From Massilia solisilvae (GTDB lineage Bacteria; Pseudomonadota; Gammaproteobacteria; Burkholderiales; Burkholderiaceae_D), in NCBI RefSeq assembly GCF_024753215.1, contig NZ_JANUGV010000001.1, positions 806,001-870,000 of the forward strand: 64,000 bases of DNA, written 5' to 3'. Of this stretch, positions 17,086-28,211 are shown one piece after another. Positions within the stretch are counted from its first letter, which is position 1. Each line of letters starts with the position of its first letter. Made by a program: the position numbers and the translations under genes. Under the pieces are notes generated by a model. The model saw only the letters and a list, made by a program, of their open reading frames with translations. It was not told where the DNA came from and made no database searches.

Positions 17086-17385
17086 ATGGCATCTAGCAAC
17101 CAAGGCAACAAGCAAAGCGGCAGCCAAGGCAACAGCCAGAGCAGTGGCACCCGCAACCGCGGCTTTGCATCGATGGACCCGGCACGCCAGCGCGAGATCG
17201 CAAGCCAGGGCGGCAAGGCAGCACACGCGAAGGGCACTGCGCACGAGTTCACCTCGGAAGAGGCCCGCCGCGCCGGCAGCATGAGCCACGGCAACCGCCA
17301 GTCGGCCAACGCGAGCTCGGGCGGCGCAGCGCGCAGCAGCAGCGGCGGCAATCGCCAAAGTTCGCGCGGCGGCAACAAGCAGTAA
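17086..17385 (+). CDS. KGG-domain general stress protein (YciG/GsiB-like)
   Basis: A 99-aa basic, hydrophilic protein. The KGG (con-10) motif is RGFASMDPARQREIASQGGK, followed by a second, weaker unit HEFTSEEARRAGSMSHGNRQ. The flanks are rich in Ser, Gln, Asn and Gly. KGG proteins accumulate in stationary phase or osmotic/desiccation stress; their biochemical role is unclear. The start at 17086 has AGGAGAG upstream, whereas an in-frame ATG at 17023 does not. A strong terminator follows at 17429. Confidence 0.88.
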   Translation: MASSNQGNKQSGSQGNSQSSGTRNRGFASMDPARQREIASQGGKAAHAKGTAHEFTSEEARRAGSMSHGNRQSANASSGGAARSSSGGNRQSSRGGNKQ

Positions 17386-17428
17386 GCGTTCCTGCCGGCC
17401 TGCGCCGGCGGCAACTGTGCAAGCAAGG

Positions 17429-17456
17429 ACGGGGAGCAGCGAGCTCCCCGTTTTCT
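17429..17456 (+). terminator. rho-independent terminator after the KGG gene
   Basis: The stem ACGGGGAGC pairs with GCTCCCCGT around loop AGCGA, followed by TTTCTTT. Confidence 0.85.
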
Positions 17457-17524
17457 TTCCGTTTGCCAAACGGATGGGTTAGAATCGCTGCGCCGTTTTC
17501 AACCCATCTACCTGAGGAATCGTC

Positions 17525-17923
17525 GTGAAACAAGCGGTCATCCGTCAAGTCAAGAGTATCTCCATGCAGTGCGACAAGGTCGGCAACGTGCTGCTCGCAA
17601 AGTTTTCCGCGCATGGCGCGAGTGACGTGCGTATCGTGATTCCCGCTACGATCGTGTTCTGGCTGCTCAAGCATCTGCCGGTGAACCAGGACCCGACCCT
17701 GCGCCCGCCGCCGGCCCCGTCGCCGATCTTGCAGGAGGACTGGAACGCGCCGCGCGCGGCCAGCGTGCAGTGCAAGGAATTCCCGGGCGCGCTGCGCATG
17801 AACTTCCAGGCAGAGAACATGAAGCAGGACCTGACCGTGATGCTGGACCGCTCCAATGTCGAGCTGCTGCGCCAGATTCTCGAAGCATACCGGCACGACC
17901 TGATCGACCTGGACGCCGAGTAA
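17525..17923 (+). CDS. conserved hypothetical protein, possible small cytoplasmic regulator
   Basis: A 132-aa protein with a GTG start (GAGGA 7 bases upstream). The N-terminal half is strand-like (VKSISMQCDKVGNVLLAKFS, DVRIVIPATIVFWLLKHLP). A Pro-rich linker (PTLRPPPAPSPIL) follows, then a second strand/helix part ending in LRQILEAYRHDLIDLDAE. No signal peptide or catalytic motif is seen. I do not recognise the family. It lies alone between the KGG terminator and the M14 peptidase gene. Confidence 0.75.
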   Translation: MKQAVIRQVKSISMQCDKVGNVLLAKFSAHGASDVRIVIPATIVFWLLKHLPVNQDPTLRPPPAPSPILQEDWNAPRAASVQCKEFPGALRMNFQAENMKQDLTVMLDRSNVELLRQILEAYRHDLIDLDAE

Positions 17924-18005
17924 ACACGGGCGCGAGAGGCTGGGGCGGCCGGGGCAAATCCGGTATCATGGGGCGTGTTGTGAATCATTAATTAAGGATC
18001 AGCCC

Positions 18006-19127
18006 ATGCCCATCAAGATCAGCCAGCTTTTCGACTCCGGTGCCATCGACGTGGTGAACGCGGAGCGAGCCGACCAGATCGACCTCAACCTGCGCAGCGA
18101 TTCGCACGCCGACATCCACCAGTGGTTCCACTTCCGCCTGCAGGGCGCGCGCGGCCAGGCCTGCACGATCCGTTTTCTGAACGCGGGCCAGGCCACCTAT
18201 CCGAAGGGCTTCGAGGACTACCAGGTCTGCGCCAGCTACGACACCGAAAACTGGTTCCGCGTGCCGACCACCTTCGACGGCCAGGTGATGACGGTGCGCG
18301 TCACGCCTGAGCTGGACAGCATCTACTTCGCCTACTTCGAGCCCTACAGCTGGGAGCGCCACCTGCGCCTGCTGGGCGAAGTGGCCGAAAACCCGGTTGC
18401 GCGCGTGCTCGACATCGGCACCACGGTCGATGGCCGCGACATGAACCTGGTGGTGATCGGCAACCCGGCCGCCGAGAAGAAAATCTGGGTGATCGCCCGC
18501 CAGCACCCGGGCGAAACCATGGCCGAATGGTTCGTCGAGGGCATGATGGATGCGCTGCTCGACAACGCCAACCCGGTCTCGCGCAAGCTGCTGCAGCGTG
18601 CGGTGTTCTACATTGTCCCCAACATGAACCCGGACGGCGCGGCGCGCGGCAACCTGCGCACCAATGCGGCCGGCGCCAACCTGAACCGCGAGTGGATGAC
18701 CCCCACGCCCGAGCGCAGCCCCGAAGTGCTGTGCGTGAAGAACAAGATCCACGAAACCGGTGTGGACATGTTCTTCGACATCCACGGCGACGAGGCGCTG
18801 CCGTATAACTTTGTAGCTGGCAACGAAATGCTGGCCGACTTCACGCCCGAGCGCCTGAACCGCCAGAACGCCTTCATCGAGCGCTACATGGCCGCCAGCC
18901 CGGACTTCCAGAACAAGGTTGGTTACGCAGCCAGCAAGTACAACGAGGAACTGCTCACGCTGGCCTCCAAGTACATCGGCCATACCTTCAAATGCCTGTC
19001 GCTGACGCTCGAGATGCCGTTCAAGGACAACGCCAACCTGCCCGACCTGCACACCGGCTGGAACGGCGCACGCAGCGCGGCGCTGGGCGCGGCCATGCTG
19101 CTGCCGATCCTGCAATCGCTGGACTGA
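18006..19127 (+). CDS. M14-family zinc carboxypeptidase (cytosolic carboxypeptidase-like)
   Basis: A 373-aa protein with an N-terminal beta-sandwich domain (about 1-130, with WFHFRLQGARGQACTIRFLNAG) typical of cytosolic carboxypeptidases, then the M14 catalytic domain. Zinc ligands are seen in RQHPGETMAEW (HxxE) and DIHGDEALPYNF (H). Arginine/asparagine substrate-site residues lie in NMNPDGAARGNLRTNAAGANLNREW, and the catalytic Glu in LTLEMPFKDN. No signal peptide, so probably cytoplasmic. Bacterial members remove C-terminal residues from unknown proteins or peptides. AAGGA precedes the ATG. The CYTH gene follows by 3 bases, suggesting an operon. Confidence 0.88.
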   Translation: MPIKISQLFDSGAIDVVNAERADQIDLNLRSDSHADIHQWFHFRLQGARGQACTIRFLNAGQATYPKGFEDYQVCASYDTENWFRVPTTFDGQVMTVRVTPELDSIYFAYFEPYSWERHLRLLGEVAENPVARVLDIGTTVDGRDMNLVVIGNPAAEKKIWVIARQHPGETMAEWFVEGMMDALLDNANPVSRKLLQRAVFYIVPNMNPDGAARGNLRTNAAGANLNREWMTPTPERSPEVLCVKNKIHETGVDMFFDIHGDEALPYNFVAGNEMLADFTPERLNRQNAFIERYMAASPDFQNKVGYAASKYNEELLTLASKYIGHTFKCLSLTLEMPFKDNANLPDLHTGWNGARSAALGAAMLLPILQSLD

Positions 19128-19130
19128 CCC

Positions 19131-19607
19131 GTGGGTGTCGAAATCGAGCGCAAGTTCCTGCTCGAAGGCGGCGCCTGGCGCGCGCTGGGCGAGCCCAGCC
19201 TGATGCGCCAGGGCTACCTGAACCTCGATCCCGCGCGCACGGTGCGCGTGCGGATCGAAGGCGACCAGGCGTGGATCACCATCAAGAGCAAGAACCAGGG
19301 CGCCGCGCGCGGGGAATGGGAATACCCGATTCCATTGCCTGAGGCCGCCGAACTGCTCAACCACGTGTGCGAACGTCCCCTGATCGAGAAATATCGCCGT
19401 CGTATCGCGTTCGCCGGCCACACCTGGGAAGTAGACGAATTCCTGGGCGAGAACGCCGGTATGGCGGTCGCCGAGATCGAGCTGGCGTCCGAGGACGAAG
19501 CTTTCGCCAAGCCGGCCTGGATCGGCGAGGAGGTCACGGGCGACCCTCGCTACTACAACTCAAGTCTGATTCGTTTGCCGTATTCAAAGTGGAAACAACA
19601 AACATGA
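19131..19607 (+). CDS. CYTH-domain protein (inorganic triphosphatase / class IV adenylate cyclase-like)
   Basis: A 158-aa CYTH protein with the signature EIERKFLL (4-11), RVRIEGDQAWITIKSK, EYPIPLPEAAELL, EKYRRRI, WEVDEFLGEN and AEIELASEDE. These charged residues line the triphosphate tunnel and metal sites. Small CYTH proteins of this type usually hydrolyse inorganic triphosphate. GTG start 3 bases after the M14 stop. Its stop overlaps the next ATG (ATGA at 19604-19607). Confidence 0.9.
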   Translation: MGVEIERKFLLEGGAWRALGEPSLMRQGYLNLDPARTVRVRIEGDQAWITIKSKNQGAARGEWEYPIPLPEAAELLNHVCERPLIEKYRRRIAFAGHTWEVDEFLGENAGMAVAEIELASEDEAFAKPAWIGEEVTGDPRYYNSSLIRLPYSKWKQQT

Positions 19608-20752
19608 CGAGTTTGCCGCGCCGCACCGCCCTCGGGCTCTGCCTTGCGCTGGTCGTGCGGGCCGGCTTTGCCGCCGCGCCTGCGCCCGCGCCGTACTATC
19701 CGCCGGCCCAGTCCTGGGCGCACAAGTCCCCGGCCGAGCTGGGAATGGACCCGGCCAGGCTGGCCGAAGCGGTCGCCTTTGCCCAGTCGCACGAGACCAC
19801 GCGTGAGCGCGATTTCTCCGACCAGCAGGCCACCTTCGGCACGCCGCTGGGATCGCTGCCGACCAAGCGCGCGGCGACCAACGGCGTGGTGATCTACAAG
19901 GGCTACGTGGTGGCTGAATTCGGCGACACCCATTTCGTCGATCCGACCTATTCGGTGGCCAAGAGCATGCTCTCGACGGTTGCCGGCGTGGCCGTGCGCG
20001 ACGGGCGCATCGCTAATCTCGACGAGCCGGTGGCGAAACTGGTGAACGACGGCGGCTATGCCTCCGAACACAACGCGCCGATCACCTGGAAGCACCACTT
20101 GCAGCAGGAAAGCGAGTGGGAAGGCAGCTTGTGGGGCAAGAATGCCAACTTCATCGGCCACGAGGCCTTCGGCGCGGGCGAGCGCAAGCCGCGCACCTTC
20201 CAGCAGCCGGGCACCTTCTACGAATACAACGACGTGCGTATCAACCGCTTTGCACTGTCGCTGCTGCGCGTGTTCGGCAAGCCGGTGCCGGAGGTGTTCG
20301 AGCAGGAAGTGATGAACCCGATCGGGGCGTCGAACACGTGGAAATGGGTGCCTTACCACAACAGCTATGTCGAACTGAACGGCAAGCAAGTAGCCTCGGT
20401 CAGCGGCGGTACGCGCTGGGGCGGCGGCATGTGGATCAACTCCTGGGACATGGCGCGCTTCGGCTACCTGTGGCTGCGCGGCGGCGCGTGGAACGGCAAG
20501 CAGATCCTGCCGACGGCGTACGTGAAGGCGGCGCTCACCCCGAGCGAGCACGGCCCGGACTACGGCTACCTGTGGTGGCTCAACACCAGGGGCAAGAACC
20601 TGCCGGGACTGCCTGCGACGGCGTTCGCGGCGCTGGGCGCGGGCAGCAACGACATCGTTGTTTCGCCTGAGCACGACCTCGTGATCGTGTGGCGCTGGCA
20701 CGCCGGCAACCCGGCGGAGTTTGCCAAACGCGTGATCGCCGCGATCCGCTAA
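19604..20752 (+). CDS. exported serine hydrolase, beta-lactamase family (class C / 6-aminohexanoate-dimer hydrolase-like)
   Basis: A 382-aa protein with an N-terminal signal sequence (MTSLPRRTALGLCLALVVRAGFAAAP), probably periplasmic. The catalytic S-V-A-K (SxxK) occurs in TYSVAKSMLST and the second motif Y-E-Y-N in FYEYNDVRINR. A third-motif-like segment lies in the GAGSNDIVVSPEHD region. The family spans class C beta-lactamases, esterases and D-amino-acid amidases, so the substrate cannot be assigned. It starts within the CYTH stop codon, so it is translationally coupled. A terminator follows at 20775. Confidence 0.85.
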   Translation: MTSLPRRTALGLCLALVVRAGFAAAPAPAPYYPPAQSWAHKSPAELGMDPARLAEAVAFAQSHETTRERDFSDQQATFGTPLGSLPTKRAATNGVVIYKGYVVAEFGDTHFVDPTYSVAKSMLSTVAGVAVRDGRIANLDEPVAKLVNDGGYASEHNAPITWKHHLQQESEWEGSLWGKNANFIGHEAFGAGERKPRTFQQPGTFYEYNDVRINRFALSLLRVFGKPVPEVFEQEVMNPIGASNTWKWVPYHNSYVELNGKQVASVSGGTRWGGGMWINSWDMARFGYLWLRGGAWNGKQILPTAYVKAALTPSEHGPDYGYLWWLNTRGKNLPGLPATAFAALGAGSNDIVVSPEHDLVIVWRWHAGNPAEFAKRVIAAIR

Positions 20753-20774
20753 CTTCGCAGGAAATAATGTGAGG

Positions 20775-20804
20775 GGCCGCATTCGAAGGGATGCGGCCTT
20801 TTTT
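20775..20804 (+). terminator. rho-independent terminator of the M14-CYTH-hydrolase operon
   Basis: GGCCGCAT pairs with ATGCGGCC around an 8-base loop and is followed by six T. Confidence 0.9.
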
Positions 20805-20943
20805 ATTTAAACCCATCAATACCCGCGGCGGATACAAGTGGGCGGGCCAGGGGTGCGGTTTCTCTTCCGCGCTTAAGCGATGTCAAACCGTGGTCCGCCC
20901 TGGCGGCTACGCTGGGGAGGCACCATGCGACGAGGAGGGAAAA

Positions 20944-21987
20944 GTGTTGACCTTGAAACGTGCTACTGGCCTCCTGGCCGCTGCCGCCCTTGCTTCAGCC
21001 GTACAGGCAGCGCCCAGGTACCCCTATAAGGTGACCGTACTCGTCCCGTTCGCGCCCGGCCAGGGATCGGGAGTCGCCAACATGATCAACAACCGCGGGC
21101 TGATCTGCGGCTTCTTGAGTAGCAACGCGGGCTATTGCTACTCCCATGGAAAGCTAACCCAGCTCATACCGCTTCCCGGTGACACCTGGGCGATCCCCTC
21201 CGGGTTGAACGACAGGGGGCAGGTCGTCGGCTATTCGTACAGCGAAACCGGCCCGCGCCACGCGGTCATCTTCGTCAATGGCGCTGCGCAGCCTCTCGCG
21301 GTCAGCAGCCACGCTTACTCTGTCGCCAACGATATCAACAACTTCGGACAGATCGTCGGCGGCCTGTCCGACGTCCAGGACGAGTCGCTTGCCTACCTGC
21401 TCACGGGAAGCAACGTACGCTTGCTCGGCACGCTCGGCGGACCCAGGCGCATCGATTTCGCCAACAGCATCAATGACCGCGGCCAGATCGTCGGCGCCGT
21501 GTCCCAGCCGAACACCCCGCCCGAGCCCGGGTACCAGGTGGCATTCCTGTACGAGAACGGCGCCATGCATGCCCTCCCGACGCCGTCCGAGCACACCAGC
21601 CTGGCGACGAAAATCAATTTGCGGGGGCAGATCGTGGGTGTCACGCAGGTGTACAACGGCGGAATCGAGGGCACGCGGGCCGTGCTGTGGCACAAGGGCA
21701 CCATGAAGGTCCTGCTGGACCGTGTTGCCGATGCCAGGGACATCAACATCGAGGGACAAGTGGTCGGTGGATATCTGACCGGCCCCGGCGGCTACCTGTA
21801 CCAGCCGGGCAAAGGGGTGCGCGACCTGAACGACCTGATCGACCCCGCGTCGGGATTCACGATCGGCTATCCCCAGGCGATCAACGACCGCCGGGAGATC
21901 GTCGGGTACGGCTGCAAAGAGAATCTCTGCGGCCCCATCCTGCTGAAACCGGTGCGCCACGGGCATGGGGCAGATGACAGCGACTGA
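20944..21987 (+). CDS. exported HAF-repeat protein
   Basis: About 347 aa. The start is taken as GTG 20944 (TTG 20947 equally possible) because GAGGAGG lies at 20932-20938. This gives a signal peptide LTLKRATGLLAAAALASAVQA. The mature protein consists of repeats with the core INxxGQIVG: NMINNRGLICGF, GLNDRGQVVGYS, DINNFGQIVGGL, SINDRGQIVGAV, KINLRGQIVGVT, DINIEGQVVGGY and AINDRREIVGYG. Spacing is about 50 residues. HAF repeats build extracellular beta-propeller-like structures of unknown function. The longer frame to 20791 runs through the preceding terminator and is rejected. Confidence 0.82.
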   Translation: MLTLKRATGLLAAAALASAVQAAPRYPYKVTVLVPFAPGQGSGVANMINNRGLICGFLSSNAGYCYSHGKLTQLIPLPGDTWAIPSGLNDRGQVVGYSYSETGPRHAVIFVNGAAQPLAVSSHAYSVANDINNFGQIVGGLSDVQDESLAYLLTGSNVRLLGTLGGPRRIDFANSINDRGQIVGAVSQPNTPPEPGYQVAFLYENGAMHALPTPSEHTSLATKINLRGQIVGVTQVYNGGIEGTRAVLWHKGTMKVLLDRVADARDINIEGQVVGGYLTGPGGYLYQPGKGVRDLNDLIDPASGFTIGYPQAINDRREIVGYGCKENLCGPILLKPVRHGHGADDSD

Positions 21988-22052
21988 GGGCAAGGAAGTC
22001 TCACATCGCGGTCTCGAGGTTCGTCTTGAAGCAGCAAGCGCGCCTGCCAATG

Positions 22053-22080
22053 AAAAAGCCCGCTGGACAGCGGGCCCTTT
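22053..22080 (-). terminator. rho-independent terminator of the DUF2863-like gene
   Basis: Read on the minus strand: GCCCGCT, loop GTCC, AGCGGGC, then TTTTT. It lies between convergent genes and may also stop plus-strand transcription, though that side has only a short T-run. Confidence 0.8.
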
Positions 22081-22092
22081 GATGCGCAAAGC

Positions 22093-23346
22093 TCAGTGGA
22101 AGTGTTCGGTGCCGGACGGCGTGTCTTCCGGCATCTCGGCATGCACCAGCTCGCCCGTGGGATCGGCGAACAGCGGCGCGCCGCAGTCGTCGCAGTACTC
22201 GGCCACGTAGCGCTCGCTGATGCGCTTGATGTGCGCGATGCCGGCCGCGTTCAGGTGCGCCACGATCTCGTTGATCGGCGTGACCGGGGCCGGACCGGCG
22301 ACCGCCGGGCCTTCCATCGGCGTGCCTTCCTCGTCTTCCTGGCCGTACAGCGGCCATACGATGCCATACACCACGTCCGGCGACTGGCGCAGCGTGAAGC
22401 CGACCCGGTACTCGTCGATCTGGCCGTCGGTCGCTTCTTCGCCGAAGCCGGCGATCACGGCGCGCAAATCCGACGCTTCCACGCCCAGGGTATAGGTCAG
22501 GTAATGCACGGCGGCGCGGATCGACACCGGGCGGATCAGCTTGTCCGCCTCGCGGCAGGCCACGTAGTAGGCCTCGGGCAGCAGCAGTTCGATGCCGCAG
22601 CCGGGCAGCAGGCGCGCCACGTTCGGCGTGGCCTGCGCGCGCCACTGCTCCAGTGCGTTCGCGCGCTCGGCCATGAAATTGATGTGGTGCTGCGGCTCCT
22701 GCCAGCGGAAGATCGGCGCGCCCTGCGGCGCCACGATCACGGCCAGCAGGTAGCGCGTATCGGCCAGGAACGGCGCGGTATCCGGTGCGCGCACCGCCGG
22801 CTTGACGCTCGAACCCTTGTGCGCGGCCTGGGCCAGCTTGTGGGTCATCGCGTAGGTCTCGGCATGGGTACGCGGCAACTGGTCGATCGCGTACAGCGTC
22901 GGCGCCATCGCGATGCGCGTGCCTTCAGCCAGCAGGTGGGCCGAGAAGTGCGCGGTCAGCGTGCCCAGCAGGTCTGACGGAATCGCGCCGGAGGCGATCG
23001 AAAAGCGGGTCCAGGCCAGAATGGGCGCGGCCACCAGCAGGGCCTGCCAGGCCACTTCCTTGCCGTCCTGCTGTTCGACCATGAACGAGGACTCGCTGAC
23101 CGCCTCGACGCCATCCATCAGCACGTCGTAGGCCGCCAGGTCATCCTTGAACAGGACGTTGAGCGCGGCGTCGATGCTTTCCTGGTGGTTGGTCTTGAGC
23201 AGCTTTTGCAGGTGCGTGTCCAGCTGCTGCTCCCAGGTCCGTTCCTCGACGCGGCTGGCGGCCTGCACGATGGCCTGGGCAATGCTGGAAATACGCTGGC
23301 TCTCTGCCGACAGTTTTTGGGATGAATCTTTCGCGGGGCGACGCAT
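22093..23346 (-). CDS. DUF2863-like conserved protein of Burkholderiales
   Basis: A 417-aa soluble protein. The N-terminal helical region is followed by an alpha/beta body (SFMVEQQDGKEVAWQALLVAAPILAWTRFSI) and ends YCDDCGAPLFADPTGELVHAEMP, where the CDDC pair could bind metal. The overall pattern fits the family annotated DUF2863; function is unknown. The start at 23346 (MRRPAKDSSQKLS) is preferred, as the upstream extension to 23466 has no conserved character. Monocistronic with its own terminator. Confidence 0.6.
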   Translation of the reverse strand: MRRPAKDSSQKLSAESQRISSIAQAIVQAASRVEERTWEQQLDTHLQKLLKTNHQESIDAALNVLFKDDLAAYDVLMDGVEAVSESSFMVEQQDGKEVAWQALLVAAPILAWTRFSIASGAIPSDLLGTLTAHFSAHLLAEGTRIAMAPTLYAIDQLPRTHAETYAMTHKLAQAAHKGSSVKPAVRAPDTAPFLADTRYLLAVIVAPQGAPIFRWQEPQHHINFMAERANALEQWRAQATPNVARLLPGCGIELLLPEAYYVACREADKLIRPVSIRAAVHYLTYTLGVEASDLRAVIAGFGEEATDGQIDEYRVGFTLRQSPDVVYGIVWPLYGQEDEEGTPMEGPAVAGPAPVTPINEIVAHLNAAGIAHIKRISERYVAEYCDDCGAPLFADPTGELVHAEMPEDTPSGTEHFH

Positions 23347-23524
23347 GGCGCTGGAAAAGTCTCTTCTAGGTAGTGATTGGTGGATATCCTCGGGCCGATG
23401 ATAAACCCGTAGCCCTCTATTGTAGTTGATTCGGCCACATGCCATGAACACAACGGTTGCTGGCACCCTTGCGCGGCGCCGAGCGGGGGAGGGGAAAGGC
23501 GGCGCGGGCGCGCCGCCGGGCCGG

Positions 23525-24397
23525 CTAACGTGGCTCGACGCTCCACTTGACCGTGGTCACGCCGCGCTCGCCGCGATAGGACGCCGTGCCGGAGGGACGG
23601 CCGCCCTGGAACGGCAGGCCGCGCAGGATGAGCGAGCCCTTGGCGGGGGCGAATTCGGCGTTGGCGTTGCCGTCGAAATCGAGCCCTTCGATCAGGTAGT
23701 AGCCGCGTTCCTTCTTGTCCGAGCGCGCCACTTCGAATGGGAAGAAGGCCAGCTGGACCTGGTTGCGCTTGCGGTCCACCGTCATGATGTGCAGGCAGGT
23801 CCGCATGCCCGAGCCGTCGGTGGCGCCGCTCGGCAAGCGCGTGACCGCGGCTGGCTTGCCAGCGTCCAGCAGGCGGCCCTCGATGGTGCCGCAGGCGTCG
23901 GTGTTGTCGGCCACTGCGCGCCAGGACTGGTAGCGGTCCTTGTTGGCGGGATCGGGTTGCCGCACGCCGATCCGCATCGCCGTATCCGCCTGCGCCATCG
24001 AGGCGGCGAAGGCCTGTTGCCCGGCCTGGCACTCGGCACTGTCGCGGTCACGGTCGCAGGCGCGCGCCACCGCATCCATGTCGAGCTTGTCCAGCCGGGT
24101 CCGGGCAGCAGCCAGCGCCTTCTCGCGCTGTGCTCCGGCGGCGCTGTAGCTGGCGGCAGCGTCGTATTCCGGGTCCTCGCCGTCGTAGCTGGCATCCGAT
24201 TCCATGCGTAGCGCCATGGTGACCGTGCGATGGATCGGCCTGCCGTCCTCCTTGCCGGCCAGGTTGAATTCGACGCGCAGGGTTGCTTTCTGGCCTGCTG
24301 GCAGCGGCGCCCTGTCCGCTGCCAGCGCGGACAAGCCGGCGCTGGCGAGGGAGCAGAGCAGCAGGGCTGCCGCGGTCCGCTTCGTGATCGGAGTCAT
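23525..24397 (-). CDS. exported protein of unknown function
   Basis: A 290-aa protein with a signal peptide (MTPITKRTAAALLLCSLASAGLSALA, then ADRAPL). Two cysteine pairs are spaced as in disulfides (CDRDRDSAEC; CGTIEGR...TCLHI). The rest is strand-rich, with a central helical segment AQREKALAAARTRLDKLD. No family is recognised. It follows the OmpA-like gene by 11 bases on the same strand, so the pair probably forms an operon acting in the periplasm or outer membrane. Confidence 0.75.
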   Translation of the reverse strand: MTPITKRTAAALLLCSLASAGLSALAADRAPLPAGQKATLRVEFNLAGKEDGRPIHRTVTMALRMESDASYDGEDPEYDAAASYSAAGAQREKALAAARTRLDKLDMDAVARACDRDRDSAECQAGQQAFAASMAQADTAMRIGVRQPDPANKDRYQSWRAVADNTDACGTIEGRLLDAGKPAAVTRLPSGATDGSGMRTCLHIMTVDRKRNQVQLAFFPFEVARSDKKERGYYLIEGLDFDGNANAEFAPAKGSLILRGLPFQGGRPSGTASYRGERGVTTVKWSVEPR

Positions 24398-24408
24398 CGA
24401 TGCGGCAG

Positions 24409-25257
24409 TCAGAACTTGACCAGTTCCACGCGGCGGTTCTGGGCGCGGCCGTCGTCCTTGCGGTTGTCGCCCACCGGCTCGGTATCGCCCTTGCCGTCGG
24501 CCTTCAGGCGCTTGGCGTCGATGCCGCCGGCCACCAGGGCGCGCACCACGCTGGCCGCGCGCTGTTTGGACAACTCCAGGTTGGCCTTCTTGTCGCCCAC
24601 GTTGTCGGTGTGGCCGACCACGGACAGCTTGAGCGAGGCATCCTTCTTGAGCAGCGCCACGACTTCGTTCACCAGTGCCTGCGATTCCGGCTTGATGCTT
24701 GCCTTGCCGGTATCAAACAGGATGCCGTTCAGGGCGATGAAGCCGTCTTTCTTGATCGCCTCGGCCATCTGGTCGGCCGAGAACTCGACCTTCTGCTCCA
24801 TTGCCGCGGTGTCGATGATGGTGAGCTGGTAGCGCTCGCCGTCGTTGTCGATGTGCATCAGCATCCAGCGCTCTCCGCCGCCCGAGAGCGGCTGGCGATA
24901 GGTAGCCTCGTCGCCGTCCGGGCCATGATAGACCAGGCTGCCGCCGTTTTTCCTGAACGCGTTTTCGTAGTTCTTCTTCAGTTCCACGATGCTGGGATGA
25001 CGCTTGCCTTCCTTGATGATGTAGTCCACGAACCAGTACTTGCCGCCCTTGTTTTCCTGACCGGCCTTCACCGGGAAGGCGACCTCGTTGTAGTCGTTGC
25101 GCTTGCTGTTATCGATGTAGAAGTTGGGGAAGCGCACGATTTCCGGATGCTCTTCGGTGCCTTCCAGGTCGGCGGGGACCTTGCCGCCGGCGGCCAGCGC
25201 GCAGTTGGCGGCCAGGGTGAGCAGCAGAAAGGCCAGCAGTTTGGTCCACGGTTTCAT
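24409..25257 (-). CDS. OmpA-family peptidoglycan-binding protein
   Basis: A 282-aa protein: signal peptide MKPWTKLLAFLLLTLAANCALA, an N-terminal domain of about 140 aa with no known family, and a C-terminal OmpA-like domain. That domain shows GILFDTGKASIKPESQALV, VVGHTDNVGDKKANLELSKQRA and the Asp/Arg diaminopimelate-binding residues in GDNRKDDGRAQNRRVE. It likely anchors the cell envelope to peptidoglycan. GGAAAGAG precedes the ATG at 25257. The frame continues upstream but only as antisense shadow. First gene of a two-gene operon; a 7-bp inverted repeat CCCCCAC/GTGGGGG (25351-25366) lies in its promoter region. Confidence 0.88.
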   Translation of the reverse strand: MKPWTKLLAFLLLTLAANCALAAGGKVPADLEGTEEHPEIVRFPNFYIDNSKRNDYNEVAFPVKAGQENKGGKYWFVDYIIKEGKRHPSIVELKKNYENAFRKNGGSLVYHGPDGDEATYRQPLSGGGERWMLMHIDNDGERYQLTIIDTAAMEQKVEFSADQMAEAIKKDGFIALNGILFDTGKASIKPESQALVNEVVALLKKDASLKLSVVGHTDNVGDKKANLELSKQRAASVVRALVAGGIDAKRLKADGKGDTEPVGDNRKDDGRAQNRRVELVKF

Positions 25258-25375
25258 GTTCGGTCTCTTTCCTGTCAGTGGCAGCAGGGCGCCGCCGATG
25301 TGCATACTTGTGCAACAGACAAGTCTAGCAAGCGGGACCGTCCAGGGCATCCCCCACGGGTGGGGGCAGTGGGGC

Positions 25376-25405
25376 GAAAAAAAAGCGCCGGACGAATCCG
25401 GCGCT
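25376..25405 (-). terminator. rho-independent terminator of acnA
   Basis: On the minus strand AGCGCCGGA, loop TTCG, TCCGGCGCT, then eight T. It lies 37 bases past the acnA stop. Confidence 0.93.
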
Positions 25406-25441
25406 CCTTGTGCAGCCCGCCGAGGCGGGCGCAGCGGTCGA

Positions 25442-28150
<2,709 letters not shown>

Positions 28151-28211
28151 GACCTCTCCTTCAGTGGGGTTTTTTTCTTGCTAATCAGTGATGAGTGACG
28201 GGGCCGACGGA

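Noticed and set aside
20791-20943. Upstream ATG for the HAF-repeat gene
   Set aside because: It lies inside the terminator hairpin of the previous operon and would bury the signal peptide.
25351-25366. CCCCCAC/GTGGGGG inverted repeat as a terminator
   Set aside because: No T-tract on either side; it lies upstream of the OmpA-like gene and is more likely a promoter-region dyad.
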